From assembly GCA_016281605.1 (NCBI GenBank), contig JAEEJA010000019.1, positions 1-64,000 of the forward strand: a stretch of 64,000 nt of DNA, in the 5' to 3' direction. The DNA is from Lachnospiraceae bacterium (GTDB lineage: Bacteria > Bacillota > Clostridia > Lachnospirales > Lachnospiraceae). This document shows, piece by piece, positions 52,119 through 61,434 of this stretch. The notes beneath the pieces were generated by a model. That model saw only the letters and a program-made list of their open reading frames with translations. It was not told where the DNA came from and did no database searches. Position 1 is the stretch's first letter. Every line of letters begins with the position of its first letter. Position numbers and translations under genes: made by a program.

Positions 52119-53876
52119 ATGATTAAGTATAGATTAAAAAGAAGTATTACAGCTATTATGATAGCGTGTATGACCATTAGCAGTTCGTGCATCCCGGCTG
52201 CTGATTCTCTGGCAGGGATGATAAATACTGCTTCAGAGGGTGAAGATATTAATAAAGACGCAATTTATGATGATTCAGATGTAGATGTAGCCGGTGAAGC
52301 TGACAGTAAGTTCATTATTCCTAAGGAAAAGAGTAAATATACCTTAAAGTACGATGACAGACTGACATTTGAAGAGAAGATAGAAAGAGTCGAAACAAAA
52401 TCGGTAGATTCGTATAAGGTATCTTCACAGGAAAAAGATACAGAAGTAGTAAAGATTGATGAAAATGATAAGAATAAGCTAATTGCTACCGGTTGTGGTA
52501 AGGCAGAGGTTTTCCTTGCTTCGGGAGAAAAGAAAAAAATCAAGGTTAAGCCTGCCAGCATTAGTCTTGTTCTCATGGTCGGACAAAGTAATATGGAGGG
52601 AAGCCCCAGTAATAAAGATATTATAATCCAGTACCAGCAGCAGTATATACTAAATGAAGAGGGGACGGTTTACAATACCTACGGTCCGAGTAATGGTTGG
52701 CATGCCAGGTATATCGGTAATTTTTCCGGTAATTCAGGATATCTGACAAAGGGTAGTGCAGGTGATTTTGTTCCTGATACTCTTACGGATAATACAAGTG
52801 ATAAGGAATGGGAGCATACCAACAATATCACAGATGCTCCGGGAGCGGTTGGTAAGACCGGTATAGACAGTGCATTTGCAAGTGAATGGTATGACAAAAC
52901 AGGTGAAAAAATATGGGTTGTTAATGCCGCACATGCAGGAAGTTCTATAACTTCATGGGATCCAAAATCAGGAAAAAACAATAACTTCTGGGAATCAGTT
53001 GCCCTCTATAAGGAATGTGAAAAGACATTAAATAAAGAGATTGAAGCCGGTCATTATAAGTTATCTTCTAAGGGATATATGTGGATGCAGGGTGAAGAGG
53101 ACCATAAGATGAGCTTTGACAAATATTTAAAGCTATTTACACGTATGCATAAAAAGTATAAGGATGAGCTCAAGGGAAGTAAAAACTCTGCATACAAAAA
53201 TGTTTATAAGGATATAGATTTTGGTGGAGTTCTTATGGTAAGAGCGCATAAGAAACCTACCAGTATGATAGACCTATTATTGACAGGCCCAAGAAAAGCA
53301 CTTTACTACATGTGTCAGTCAAACAAAGCAGAGTACAAGGATGTTTACCTTGCAAGTCAGCTTTCAGAAGTCTGGACAACTAATTCCGGAGTAAAGAATT
53401 ACTTTAAAGAAAAGTATGGCAATACTAAGAAGTATGCAGAAAGAAACTATATGAGATCTGTTCAGCAGATGCCTACCAATCTTTCGCAGATACATTACAC
53501 TATTCATTATTCACAGCTTGGTTACAATGAGTTAGGTAAGGATGCAGCCAAGAACATTCTTTATGCATCAGGTATTAAGAGTGCTCCAAAAAAAGGCGGT
53601 AAGGTTTCTCTTAAGATAGTTTCAGATGATGGATATACCAGTGCTTCTGAGCTGGAAAGCACTGAGTTATCATCCAACATGACCTTGCTTTGTAAGGTTT
53701 TCCCAACATGGAGAACTAAGAGTCTTTCGGTAGAGTATGATTCCTCCAGGCTGTCATACAGCAATCTGACAGCTAATTATAATCTTTCCGGAATACCTAT
53801 TACATCAGCAGGAAGTGAGTATTCAATAAAGTATAAGGTTAAAGGTGGTAGTAAGAGCTACTCACCTGCTGGTTAA
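52119..53876 (+). CDS. Secreted SGNH esterase (sialate O-acetylesterase-like)
   Basis: A 585-residue exported esterase. The signal peptide (about 1-32) is followed by a beta-rich, Big_2-like domain. The SGNH hydrolase begins near residue 148 with the nucleophile in LMVGQSNMEGS, then WMQGEEDHKM (block III) and catalytic His region QIHYTIHYSQLGY. Families with GQSNM include sialate O-acetylesterases and plant-polysaccharide acetyl esterases. A C-terminal beta domain of about 90 residues may bind carbohydrate or wall. It acts outside the cell; the ester substrate is unknown. Confidence 0.82.
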   Translation: MIKYRLKRSITAIMIACMTISSSCIPAADSLAGMINTASEGEDINKDAIYDDSDVDVAGEADSKFIIPKEKSKYTLKYDDRLTFEEKIERVETKSVDSYKVSSQEKDTEVVKIDENDKNKLIATGCGKAEVFLASGEKKKIKVKPASISLVLMVGQSNMEGSPSNKDIIIQYQQQYILNEEGTVYNTYGPSNGWHARYIGNFSGNSGYLTKGSAGDFVPDTLTDNTSDKEWEHTNNITDAPGAVGKTGIDSAFASEWYDKTGEKIWVVNAAHAGSSITSWDPKSGKNNNFWESVALYKECEKTLNKEIEAGHYKLSSKGYMWMQGEEDHKMSFDKYLKLFTRMHKKYKDELKGSKNSAYKNVYKDIDFGGVLMVRAHKKPTSMIDLLLTGPRKALYYMCQSNKAEYKDVYLASQLSEVWTTNSGVKNYFKEKYGNTKKYAERNYMRSVQQMPTNLSQIHYTIHYSQLGYNELGKDAAKNILYASGIKSAPKKGGKVSLKIVSDDGYTSASELESTELSSNMTLLCKVFPTWRTKSLSVEYDSSRLSYSNLTANYNLSGIPITSAGSEYSIKYKVKGGSKSYSPAG

Positions 53877-53903
53877 GTTAGGCTCATTTAAAGTCTGACA
53901 GAT

Positions 53904-53956
53904 AAAAAAGCTGAGTCAATGTGAATTGATATATATCAATCGATGACTCAGCTTTT
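53904..53956. terminator. Bidirectional terminator between esterase and acyltransferase
   Basis: AAAAGCTGAGTCA (53906-53918) pairs with TGACTCAGCTTTT (53944-53956), with a nested ATTGAT/ATCAAT hairpin in the loop. A and T runs on the two sides suit both converging genes. Confidence 0.8.
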
Positions 53957-53965
53957 CTTAGTATT

Positions 53966-55111
53966 CTAATCTGTTTTCTTTATTTCTTCACGTTTCTTCC
54001 CGATAAGGAAAGGACAATATGAATTTACAAATTGTATAACCCCCGCAGTCAGAAGCATCAGTTGAAGCAGTACAAAGAAGCATGCCCAAAGGTAGTTTGT
54101 ATCGTAGTGCTTTGGTATGTATACATATCTTCTCCATCCGAGGAAGATGACAGCTTTAAAACCGAGAGCTGTATGAGTACACATTACTATAAGGCTGTTT
54201 TTGCCCCAGTATGAAAGTCCTTTAAGAGATACATATTGTGTTATGGCGTCCAAAAGAAAGATAGCTCCCATAGAACCTATGATTCCACAGATATAGAATA
54301 ATGGAATCACAGTGCCTTCTTTCAGTGTATTAATATCCACATGGTCATTTAACTGTGACAGCGGGATGTTAACAGCTGTAAGTAGTATACCCAAACCTAG
54401 TTTTATCTTTATGTTATCTAAACGCTTATAAAATGTGTATATTATGTATCCTGCACCTAAAAACCATGTAGCTAAAAGGCCTTTTCCAACAGCGTACGCC
54501 CATCTTGAAAATGCTTCATAAACGATGGAAGAGTGGCTTGCATGAGCATTGAGCCAGCCTAAGAAATGTTTGAAAAATGTTATGGAAAAAACGCCTGCTA
54601 TAGCATATAGAATCTGTATTGCTTTAGGACATCTAAGAAGAAAGTAAAAAACGATTTCTCCTATAAAGATTGTTGGTAAAAACCATAGTGAGTGGATTCC
54701 CTTTAAGAAGACAGAATCATATATTAATTTTATAACTTCTTTCTTTATTTCAGCAGAAGGAGTGTCTATAAGAGCAAGTCTTCCTGCGTTATAGCCCACC
54801 GTAAGAATGCTGAATGAAATATAAGCGATTCCCAGATTCTTAAAAAGATTAAAGAGAAATTCTTTAAAGCTTCTCCTCTTGATAGAACCGGTATAGCTTA
54901 AAAGAAATCCTGATATGATGTAAAATATCGATACCTTAAATGATGACATCCAGTTATCAAGTGGATTTGAATAACTAGTAATATGTCCCATCATAATCAT
55001 GATTATACTTAAACCTTTAGCGGCATCAACATAGGATAACCGTTTTGGCTTTTTTTGTCCGAAATCAGCAGTATTAAATTGCTCCGGGTTTGTTGTACTT
55101 GTTTCGTTCAC
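53966..55111 (-). CDS. Membrane acyltransferase (acyltransferase-3/OafA-like)
   Basis: A 381-residue multi-pass protein of the acyltransferase-3 family, which adds acetyl or other acyl groups to surface polysaccharides. The opening YVDAAKGLSIIMIMMGHI holds the family's R/K-x-x-D-x-x-x-G-x-x-I ... GH motif, and about ten membrane segments follow. Start GTG 55111 is chosen because GGAGG lies six bases upstream; an ATG at 55147 has no ribosome site. It converges on the secreted esterase gene, making an acyl-add/acyl-remove pair plausible but unproven. Confidence 0.85.
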   Translation of the reverse strand: MNETSTTNPEQFNTADFGQKKPKRLSYVDAAKGLSIIMIMMGHITSYSNPLDNWMSSFKVSIFYIISGFLLSYTGSIKRRSFKEFLFNLFKNLGIAYISFSILTVGYNAGRLALIDTPSAEIKKEVIKLIYDSVFLKGIHSLWFLPTIFIGEIVFYFLLRCPKAIQILYAIAGVFSITFFKHFLGWLNAHASHSSIVYEAFSRWAYAVGKGLLATWFLGAGYIIYTFYKRLDNIKIKLGLGILLTAVNIPLSQLNDHVDINTLKEGTVIPLFYICGIIGSMGAIFLLDAITQYVSLKGLSYWGKNSLIVMCTHTALGFKAVIFLGWRRYVYIPKHYDTNYLWACFFVLLQLMLLTAGVIQFVNSYCPFLIGKKREEIKKTD

Positions 55112-55390
55112 CTTTACCCTCCATGACGAAGCTATTTGATAAAGCATTATCAGTACTTCGACGCTTTACTCAGCTATGATTATACTTTAGAAAAGAGAAA
55201 CTTTCAATGTAATTTATGTATTTTTAGTATATTTTTATACACAAAAGAATAATTTTGTGGTATAATCCTAAACATCCGGAGCAGTTTTTCTATGAATAAT
55301 GTGATTGATTGGTTATTATTCAGTCTTTTTCTTTATTATAGAGATAAAAACTGCCTCCAAATATTTATCGCAGAAAGGATGTATTTACTT

Positions 55391-55633
55391 ATGGAAAAGG
55401 AGATATGCAAACGTCTGTGTAAGAAAATCGGGGAAGATGATTTAAAGTCTGCGGGCCTTAGCGAATCCTCTATTGAGTATTTCAAGAGTTACGGATATGA
55501 GATATGGGAACCGGTGGAGAAGGATAAGTACATATACGTATTTGAACCCGATGACACCAATCACTTGTTTGCTATGGAATTTTTATCATATCAGGGTATG
55601 GATGAAGCTTTTCAGATTTGGAAAGACTTATAA
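55391..55633 (+). CDS. Small hypothetical protein
   Basis: An 80-residue charged soluble protein (MEKEICKRLCKKIGEDD ... YQGMDEAFQIWKDL), family not recognised. ATG 55391 is preferred with AAAGG about twelve bases upstream; the frame extends to an ATG at 55292 but that part has no ribosome site close by. TATAAT at 55261-55266 may be a -10 box. It stands alone ahead of a PIN-domain pair. Confidence 0.55.
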   Translation: MEKEICKRLCKKIGEDDLKSAGLSESSIEYFKSYGYEIWEPVEKDKYIYVFEPDDTNHLFAMEFLSYQGMDEAFQIWKDL

Positions 55634-55726
55634 AAAAGATATTTAATATTTTTGTAAAATAAACTTTATTTTTATCAAATTAGATGGTATACTACTTATA
55701 TCTAATTAAAGAAGGACGGTGATCTT

Positions 55727-56170
55727 TTGAAGGTATACATTGATGACTCAGCACTACACAGATTAGTTGATGACAGAAGACTTCCGGAAGTGAAGTACGA
55801 TCGCGAGCTTATGGTTATGCTCGTTGAGATTATTGAAAAGGGGAGCATGGATTTTATTGGAAGTGAAGTGCTCAATAACCAGATTAAAGATACTGAGGAT
55901 GTTTTTAAGAGAACAGTTCTCGAAGTATTATACAGCATGACAAAGGAAGAAGTTAAGGTTACAAGAAATATCTTAGATCGTGCTGAGGAAATCAGACGTA
56001 AGCTTGTAGGCATTCATTATATTGACAGCCTTCATATAGCTTGTGCAGAGGCCGGTGAAGTTGACGCACTTGTTACGTGTGATACCAGATTGGTGCTTTT
56101 AAGTAAGGGGATTAAGCTTAAAACAAGACTCTTAACCCTGCCACAATGGATGATGGAGGTGCTTAAATAA
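55727..56170 (+). CDS. PIN-domain ribonuclease, probable toxin
   Basis: A 147-residue PIN-fold protein, an RNase family common as VapC-type toxins. The acidic active-site residues appear as YIDDSALHR near residue 6, GSEVLNN, YIDSLHIACAE near 100 and VTCDTRL near 117, in the usual order. It begins with TTG 55727 after GAAGGA. The next frame starts within its stop codon (one shared base) and encodes a 64-residue protein that may be the antitoxin, giving a toxin-first order. Confidence 0.8.
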   Translation: MKVYIDDSALHRLVDDRRLPEVKYDRELMVMLVEIIEKGSMDFIGSEVLNNQIKDTEDVFKRTVLEVLYSMTKEEVKVTRNILDRAEEIRRKLVGIHYIDSLHIACAEAGEVDALVTCDTRLVLLSKGIKLKTRLLTLPQWMMEVLK

Positions 56171-56364
56171 TGGCTATGTCAAAAGAAGATGAAGCTCAGA
56201 GAAAGAGTATATTTGCTATAAAGAACAAGGTTGGTGTAGCTCTTGCCATAAAGTCTCTTGAAAAGTATGATAATGGCGGTAGTGGAGATTATACAGCAGC
56301 AAAGTATGAGGGAGAACAGGATAATCCAAGTGATGAAGAAATCCGTAAGATGTACGGTTTCTAA
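56170..56364 (+). CDS. Small protein coupled to the PIN gene, possible antitoxin
   Basis: A 64-residue polar protein (MAMSKEDEAQRKSIFAIKNK ... NPSDEEIRKMYGF), family not recognised, with no DNA-binding motif I can identify. GGAGGTG lies at 56155 inside the PIN gene, and the start shares a base with the PIN stop, so the two are co-translated. Antitoxin is a guess from size and position. Confidence 0.6.
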   Translation: MAMSKEDEAQRKSIFAIKNKVGVALAIKSLEKYDNGGSGDYTAAKYEGEQDNPSDEEIRKMYGF

Positions 56365-56427
56365 TGCAGATATTTATCCTTATTCCCGGTGAATATGGTT
56401 CTTATTACTTAGTTTCTTATATATATA

Positions 56428-56464
56428 TAAAGTCAGGCGAAGATTTTCTTCGCCTGACTTTTTT
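56428..56464 (+). terminator. Terminator of the PIN operon
   Basis: AAGTCAGGCGAAG and CTTCGCCTGACTT form a perfect 13-base stem followed by TTTT. Confidence 0.9.
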
Positions 56465-56465
56465 A

Positions 56466-56493
56466 TGTCAAGACTCGCAAGCGAGTCTTGACA
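56466..56493. repeat. Perfect palindrome TGTCAAGACTCGC / GCGAGTCTTGACA
   Basis: A 13-base-arm palindrome with two bases between arms, wedged between two converging terminators. Its right arm recurs between ptsH and ptsI (43637-43649), and its GTCAAGAC core recurs at 8567. Confidence 0.7.
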
Positions 56494-56496
56494 AAC

Positions 56497-56544
56497 TAAA
56501 AACCAACAACCCCGGCTTTTTTTATGAAGCCGGGGCTGTTGGTT
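56497..56544 (-). terminator. Terminator of the minus-strand EAL gene
   Basis: Arms of 18 bases (56501-56518 and 56527-56544) pair with a single mismatch; on the minus strand the stem is followed by TTTTT. Confidence 0.85.
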
Positions 56545-56564
56545 ATTTATAGGGATTGGATATA

Positions 56565-58247
56565 TTAGCATTTTTCAAGGGATTTGTATAATTCTAAGTT
56601 CTTAAAGTCGTTAAGAATGACCGGAACAGAATAGAAGTATCCCTGAAAATTTGTGGTAGGATAATTTTTTATAATATCTCTCATATGAGAAGTTTCTATA
56701 CCCTCTACACAAATTCCTAAATCTATATCTCTAGCGCACTTTGTTATGGCTTGGATTATAGATTGATCAACTCTATTATCTTCTAAGTTCAGTATAAATC
56801 CTCTGTCTATCTTTATGGTATCTACAGGTAAATCTTTTAGAAGCGATAATGAAGAAAAACCGGTACCAAAGTCATCCAGAGCAATCTTTATGCCAAGAGA
56901 CTTAAGGAAGATTATCTCATTTCTTAAAAATTCCATATCCAGAAGTCTGCAACGCTCTGTAAGCTCTATACAGAGGTTATGAGGCGGAAAAGATGTCTCT
57001 TCTAAGATACGAACCAAACTGCTTCTAAAATCACTTCTTTCCAATTGGGTATAGGCAATATTTACATTCAATATAAGGTCCGGATGTGTTTTTATTATAT
57101 CTAAAGTCTCCTTAAAGGCTTCCTCAAAAATCCAATAACCTAATTCGACAAAAGAATCATCAGTCTCGAGCCAAGGTAAAAATTCACCCGGTGGAACTGT
57201 GCCGAATTCGTCACTTTTCCATCTAAGAAGAGTCTCCATTCCCGTAAGAGATTCATTTTGTGCTGAGACTATAGGTTGGAAGGTGAGATAAAAGCCTTTG
57301 CAGTTATTATCTATACAATTTCTGATTTCAGACATGAGCTCTATAGTACGCTTATTATTACTTAGATACTCATCCTTATAGAGAACAAATACTCCATGTC
57401 GTTTGTGCTTAGATAAATCCAAAGCATAACGAGCACAGCTAAAAAGCACCTGAGGATCGGTCTTTGGATTATTTGAAATAACAGCTCCTGCAGCTATTCT
57501 AATTGGTATATGGATACCATTCTCCTTAATATCAGTATTTAATATCTTTTTAATGTTATTATGGTGGTCTTCTAATATTTTGGTGTTCATATCCCCGGTA
57601 ATTAGTGCAAATCGCATGCCATCCAAGCGATATAACATCAAGTCTGAACCTGAAGCATTGATATACTCATTTATCTTTTCAGCAACAGCACGGAGAACAT
57701 TATTTCCAAATGAATATCCATACATATCATTTATCTCATGGAAATGACGAATGCTGAATATCTCGAGAAGGAAGGTTTCATCTTCATCATGCCTTGTACG
57801 CATATTTTCGAAAAGAAAATACTGGTTGGGAAGTCCTGTGGTTGGATCAAAATTATCGGATATACCATGATTTGTAATTGTGCCAATAAAGAAAGATGGT
57901 TTTTCGTTATCATCTTTTATTATACGTCCGTCACAACTACAGGTTACATAATTTCCATCCTTATCCATGGCCCTGTAATTCATAATATGAGAAGAAGCTT
58001 CACCGGAAAAGATTTCTTCTATACTCTTGATATAGGAGTCTCTATCCTTTGGATGAATATGTGTAGCCCAAATCTCACCGGCTTTTTCCATGGTTTCTCC
58101 GGGCAATCCAAAAAAATCCACTGCATTTTTAGACCATCTTGAAACATCTGTTTCGAGATCTGCAATAAATACATATCGACTTTTTGAAGTTGTGTTAATC
58201 GCATCACAAACCTTATAAATAAGATCCAGGTGATCGGTAAATTGCAT
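56565..58247 (-). CDS. PAS-GGDEF(degenerate)-EAL protein, probable c-di-GMP phosphodiesterase
   Basis: A 560-residue cytoplasmic protein with no membrane segment. A PAS domain (about 15-130, ending YVTCSCDGRIIKDD) leads into a GGDEF-like domain whose signature reads RLDGMRF, so it is not a cyclase. The EAL domain (about 310-555) keeps catalytic residues: METLLRW (EAL as ETL), NVNIAY, ELTERC, DDFGTGFSS, IKID, VEGIE and FQGYFYS. It should degrade c-di-GMP in response to a PAS signal. ATG 58247 is preferred with AGGGGTG just ahead; an ATG at 58268 has no ribosome site. Confidence 0.9.
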   Translation of the reverse strand: MQFTDHLDLIYKVCDAINTTSKSRYVFIADLETDVSRWSKNAVDFFGLPGETMEKAGEIWATHIHPKDRDSYIKSIEEIFSGEASSHIMNYRAMDKDGNYVTCSCDGRIIKDDNEKPSFFIGTITNHGISDNFDPTTGLPNQYFLFENMRTRHDEDETFLLEIFSIRHFHEINDMYGYSFGNNVLRAVAEKINEYINASGSDLMLYRLDGMRFALITGDMNTKILEDHHNNIKKILNTDIKENGIHIPIRIAAGAVISNNPKTDPQVLFSCARYALDLSKHKRHGVFVLYKDEYLSNNKRTIELMSEIRNCIDNNCKGFYLTFQPIVSAQNESLTGMETLLRWKSDEFGTVPPGEFLPWLETDDSFVELGYWIFEEAFKETLDIIKTHPDLILNVNIAYTQLERSDFRSSLVRILEETSFPPHNLCIELTERCRLLDMEFLRNEIIFLKSLGIKIALDDFGTGFSSLSLLKDLPVDTIKIDRGFILNLEDNRVDQSIIQAITKCARDIDLGICVEGIETSHMRDIIKNYPTTNFQGYFYSVPVILNDFKNLELYKSLEKC

Positions 58248-58357
58248 AGCATCACCCCTATAAACCAATAAAAAAAATTAAATTGCTTTTTTTCTCGAAT
58301 TAATGATATTATTATATAACATAATTATAAAAAAATCAAGCTAGAAAGGAATTAAAA

Positions 58358-58783
58358 ATGGACATATATAGAAGAAAGGTAAATTATTATGATACTGATC
58401 AGATGGGAATAGTACATCACTCTAATTATATCAGGTACATGGAAGAGGCACGTGTACACCTTATGGATGAAAACGGGATAGGACTTCCTGAGATAGAAAA
58501 ACTCGGACTGGTTATACCGGTTCTTAGTGTAACATCAAACTTTTTACGTCCGGCTCACTTTGGAGAAGATGTTGAAATTCACACTTTTCTAACCGGCTTC
58601 AGAGGTATAAAGTTTTCCTTCAGATATGAAATATATAATCCGGCAAATGGAGAACTGCTAAATACAGGAGAATCTTCCCATGGTATAGTAAAGGCTGATA
58701 TGACTCCTGTAAAACTCAAAAAGGACTACCCTGATCTTTATGCAAAGCTCCTTGCTATATCCGAGAAATCCTTGACCAAATAA
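58358..58783 (+). CDS. YbgC-type acyl-CoA thioesterase
   Basis: A 141-residue hot-dog-fold thioesterase. The active-site pattern YYDTDQMGIVHHSNYIRYMEE at residues 9-29 is the 4-hydroxybenzoyl-CoA thioesterase/YbgC signature with catalytic Asp. It would hydrolyse acyl-CoA or acyl-ACP; the substrate is unknown. A likely promoter (TTGCTT at 58283, TATTAT at 58307) precedes it. Confidence 0.9.
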   Translation: MDIYRRKVNYYDTDQMGIVHHSNYIRYMEEARVHLMDENGIGLPEIEKLGLVIPVLSVTSNFLRPAHFGEDVEIHTFLTGFRGIKFSFRYEIYNPANGELLNTGESSHGIVKADMTPVKLKKDYPDLYAKLLAISEKSLTK

Positions 58784-58816
58784 CTCAGAATATGTATAAT
58801 TAAAGATAGTTTTTTG

Positions 58817-58865
58817 GCCCGCGAGAAGAGACGAGATATTACCGATAGGCTTAATTTTCGCGGGC
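58817..58865. other. Large hairpin in the leader of the transaldolase-transketolase genes
   Basis: GCCCGCGAGAA (58817-58827) pairs with TTTTCGCGGGC (58855-58865) through one G-U pair, around a 27-base loop. No T-run follows, and the sequence is GC-rich against its surroundings. It lies 43 bases before the transaldolase ATG, so it may be a leader structure. Confidence 0.5.
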
Positions 58866-58907
58866 AATCGTTACATAATCATATAATTTAAGGAGGACAC
58901 GAACAAA

Positions 58908-59564
58908 ATGAAGTTTTTTGTTGACACAGCAGACGTCGAAGAAATCAGAAAAGCCAATGACATGGGAGTAATATGTGGTGTTACAACCAATCCATCACTT
59001 ATAGCAAAGTCAGGAAGAGATTTTAATGAAGTAATCAAGGAAATCACTGAGATAGTGGACGGACCTATCAGTGGTGAAGTTAAGGCTACTACTCAGGATG
59101 CAGAGGGTATGATAAAAGAGGGTAGAGAGATAGCTGCGATACATCCTAATATGGTTGTTAAGATACCTATGACAGTAGAAGGCTTAAAGGCTACAAAGGC
59201 ACTTGCTGCAGAGGGAATCAAGTGTAATGTTACACTTATCTTTTCAGCTAATCAGGCTTTACTTGCTGCAAGAGCAGGTGCAGCTTACGTATCACCTTTC
59301 CTTGGAAGATTAGATGATATTTCTACTCCGGGAATCGATCTTATCGAGTCTATTTCAGCTATATTCGACAATTACCCGGAAATTAAAACAGAAATAATAG
59401 CTGCAAGTATCAGAAATCCTATTCACGTTACTGATTGTGCTCTTGCAGGAGCTGATATAGCAACCATACCATACTCAGTTATCGAGCAGATGACACGTCA
59501 TCCTCTTACCGATCAGGGTATTGATAAGTTTGTTGCAGATTATAAGGCAGTTTTCGGAGAATAA
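58908..59564 (+). CDS. Transaldolase / fructose-6-phosphate aldolase (TalC type)
   Basis: A 218-residue short transaldolase of the FSA/TalC group, moving a three-carbon unit in the non-oxidative pentose phosphate pathway. The opening [28 protein letters not shown], and the Schiff-base lysine in MVVKIPMT near residue 86 fit the family. AAGGAGG lies before the ATG. It is followed 24 bases later by the two halves of transketolase, so the three form a pentose operon. Transaldolase versus aldolase activity cannot be told apart by eye. Confidence 0.93.
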   Translation: MKFFVDTADVEEIRKANDMGVICGVTTNPSLIAKSGRDFNEVIKEITEIVDGPISGEVKATTQDAEGMIKEGREIAAIHPNMVVKIPMTVEGLKATKALAAEGIKCNVTLIFSANQALLAARAGAAYVSPFLGRLDDISTPGIDLIESISAIFDNYPEIKTEIIAASIRNPIHVTDCALAGADIATIPYSVIEQMTRHPLTDQGIDKFVADYKAVFGE

Positions 59565-59588
59565 TATATCAGAATGGAGGAAGGTTTT

Positions 59589-60413
59589 ATGGATATCCAA
59601 AAGCTCAAAGTCACAGCCAATGAGATAAGAAAAGGTATAGTGACAGCGGTGTATAACGCAAAGTCAGGACATCCCGGTGGATCACTTTCAAGTGCTGACA
59701 TTATGACATACCTTTATTTTGAAGAGATGAATATAGACCCTAAAGATCCTAAGAAAGAGGACAGAGATAGATTTGTATTATCTAAGGGTCATTGTGCACC
59801 TGCACTTTACTCAACACTTGCAAACAGAGGATTTTTCCCTGTAAGTGATTTAGAGACACTTCGTCATACGGGTTCATATTTACAGGGACATCCGGATATG
59901 AAGCATATTCCGGGTGTTGATATGTCAAGCGGTTCCCTTGGACAGGGTATATCTGCTGCAGTAGGTATGGCATTGGCAGCAAAGCTTGATAATAAGGATT
60001 TTAGAGTTTATACACTTCTTGGTGATGGTGAGATACAGGAAGGTCAGGTTTGGGAAGCTTCCATGTTCGCTGCTGCAAAGAAGCTTGATAATCTCGTTGT
60101 AATAGTAGATAATAATGGACTTCAGATAGATGGTAAGATTGAAGACGTTAACTCACCTTATCCGATAGTTGATAAGTTTAAGGCATTTAATTTTAATACT
60201 ATCGAGATTGATGCTCACAACTTTGAGGAAATCGAAGCTGCATTTAAAGCAGCCCGTGAGTGTAAGGGCGTTCCTACAGCTATCATAGCTAAGAGTACAA
60301 AAGGCAAGGGCGTATCTTTCATGGAAAACAGTGCAGGTTGGCATGGAAAAGCACCTAATGCTGAGGAGTATGAGAAGGCTATGCAGGAATTAAATAATAA
60401 TGGAGGTGAGTAA
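59589..60413 (+). CDS. Transketolase N-terminal subunit
   Basis: A 274-residue thiamine-diphosphate-binding subunit of a two-part transketolase. Visible are AKSGHPGGSLSSADI, LSKGHCAPALYS, and the cofactor motif GDGEIQEGQVWEASMFAA with later DNNGLQIDG. ATG 59589 is chosen because an in-frame ATG at 59574 overlaps GGAGG. One base separates it from the partner subunit gene. Confidence 0.95.
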   Translation: MDIQKLKVTANEIRKGIVTAVYNAKSGHPGGSLSSADIMTYLYFEEMNIDPKDPKKEDRDRFVLSKGHCAPALYSTLANRGFFPVSDLETLRHTGSYLQGHPDMKHIPGVDMSSGSLGQGISAAVGMALAAKLDNKDFRVYTLLGDGEIQEGQVWEASMFAAAKKLDNLVVIVDNNGLQIDGKIEDVNSPYPIVDKFKAFNFNTIEIDAHNFEEIEAAFKAARECKGVPTAIIAKSTKGKGVSFMENSAGWHGKAPNAEEYEKAMQELNNNGGE

Positions 60414-60414
60414 G

Positions 60415-61347
60415 ATGGCTGATAAAATAGCTACAAGAGAAAGTTACGGTAATGCTCTTAAGGAGTTTGCCGCGTCTTATCCGGATTTGGTTGTTTTGGA
60501 TGCGGACCTTGCAAATGCGACCAAAACATGTATATTCCAGGCGGAGTATCCGGACAGACACATAGATTGCGGTATTGCAGAGAGTAATATGATGGGTATA
60601 GCAGCAGGTCTTGCTGCAGCAGGAAAGATTCCTTTTGTTAGTTCGTTTGCTATGTTTGCGGCAGGAAGAGCTTTTGAACAGGTTAGAAATTCGATTGGCT
60701 ATCCTCATCTCAATGTTAAGATAGGTGCAACTCATGCAGGTATAAGCGTTGGTGAAGATGGAGCATCCCATCAGTGTTGCGAGGATCTTGCTCTTATGAG
60801 AGTTATTCCGGGAATGACAGTTATGAATCCTTCCGATGATGTAGAGGCAAAAGCTTGCGTAAAGGCGGCTCTTGATTTGGACGGACCTGTGTATATTCGC
60901 TTTGGTCGTTTGGCAGTTCCTGTTATTAACGGTAATCCGGATTATAAGTTCGAGGTAGGAAAGGGAGTTGTCCTTAGAGAGGGTAAGAATCTTACCATAG
61001 TTGCTACAGGTCTTGAAGTAAATGAATCACTTCAGGCGGCAGAGGAACTTGCTAAAGAAGGAATAGAAGCTAAGGTAATTAATATCCATACCATAAAGCC
61101 TCTTGATGAAGAGCTTATTATAGCTGCTGCAAAGGAAACAGGAAAGATAGTTACAGTAGAGGAGCATTCTATCATTGGAGGTCTTGGAAGTGCAGTTTGT
61201 GACGTGCTTTCAAAAGAGTGTCCTACACCGGTACTTAAGATCGGTGTTGAGGACAGATTCGGTGAATCCGGTCCTGCTACAGAGCTTATTAAGCAGTTTG
61301 GATTGGATGCAGAGGGCATCGTTAAGAAAATAAAGAATTTTATCTGA
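60415..61347 (+). CDS. Transketolase C-terminal subunit
   Basis: A 310-residue partner of the previous gene, carrying the pyrimidine-binding and C-terminal domains: HIDCGIAESNMMGIAAGLA with the catalytic Glu, GISVGEDGASHQ, and EEHSIIGGLGSAV. Split transketolases are usual in Clostridia. ATG 60415 is used, as the in-frame ATG at 60400 overlaps the ribosome site GGAGGTG. A terminator follows. Confidence 0.95.
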   Translation: MADKIATRESYGNALKEFAASYPDLVVLDADLANATKTCIFQAEYPDRHIDCGIAESNMMGIAAGLAAAGKIPFVSSFAMFAAGRAFEQVRNSIGYPHLNVKIGATHAGISVGEDGASHQCCEDLALMRVIPGMTVMNPSDDVEAKACVKAALDLDGPVYIRFGRLAVPVINGNPDYKFEVGKGVVLREGKNLTIVATGLEVNESLQAAEELAKEGIEAKVINIHTIKPLDEELIIAAAKETGKIVTVEEHSIIGGLGSAVCDVLSKECPTPVLKIGVEDRFGESGPATELIKQFGLDAEGIVKKIKNFI

Positions 61348-61357
61348 TTAATTGTTT

Positions 61358-61417
61358 ACAGCGTTGTTGTTTGGCTCAGCACCTGTTACGTGCTGGGTCA
61401 AAAACGCTGTTTTTTTC
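61358..61417 (+). terminator. Terminator of the pentose operon
   Basis: ACAGCGTT pairs with AACGCTGT around an inner AGCAC/GTGCT hairpin, followed by TTTTTT. Confidence 0.8.
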
Positions 61418-61434
61418 ATAACAGGGGATTTGTA

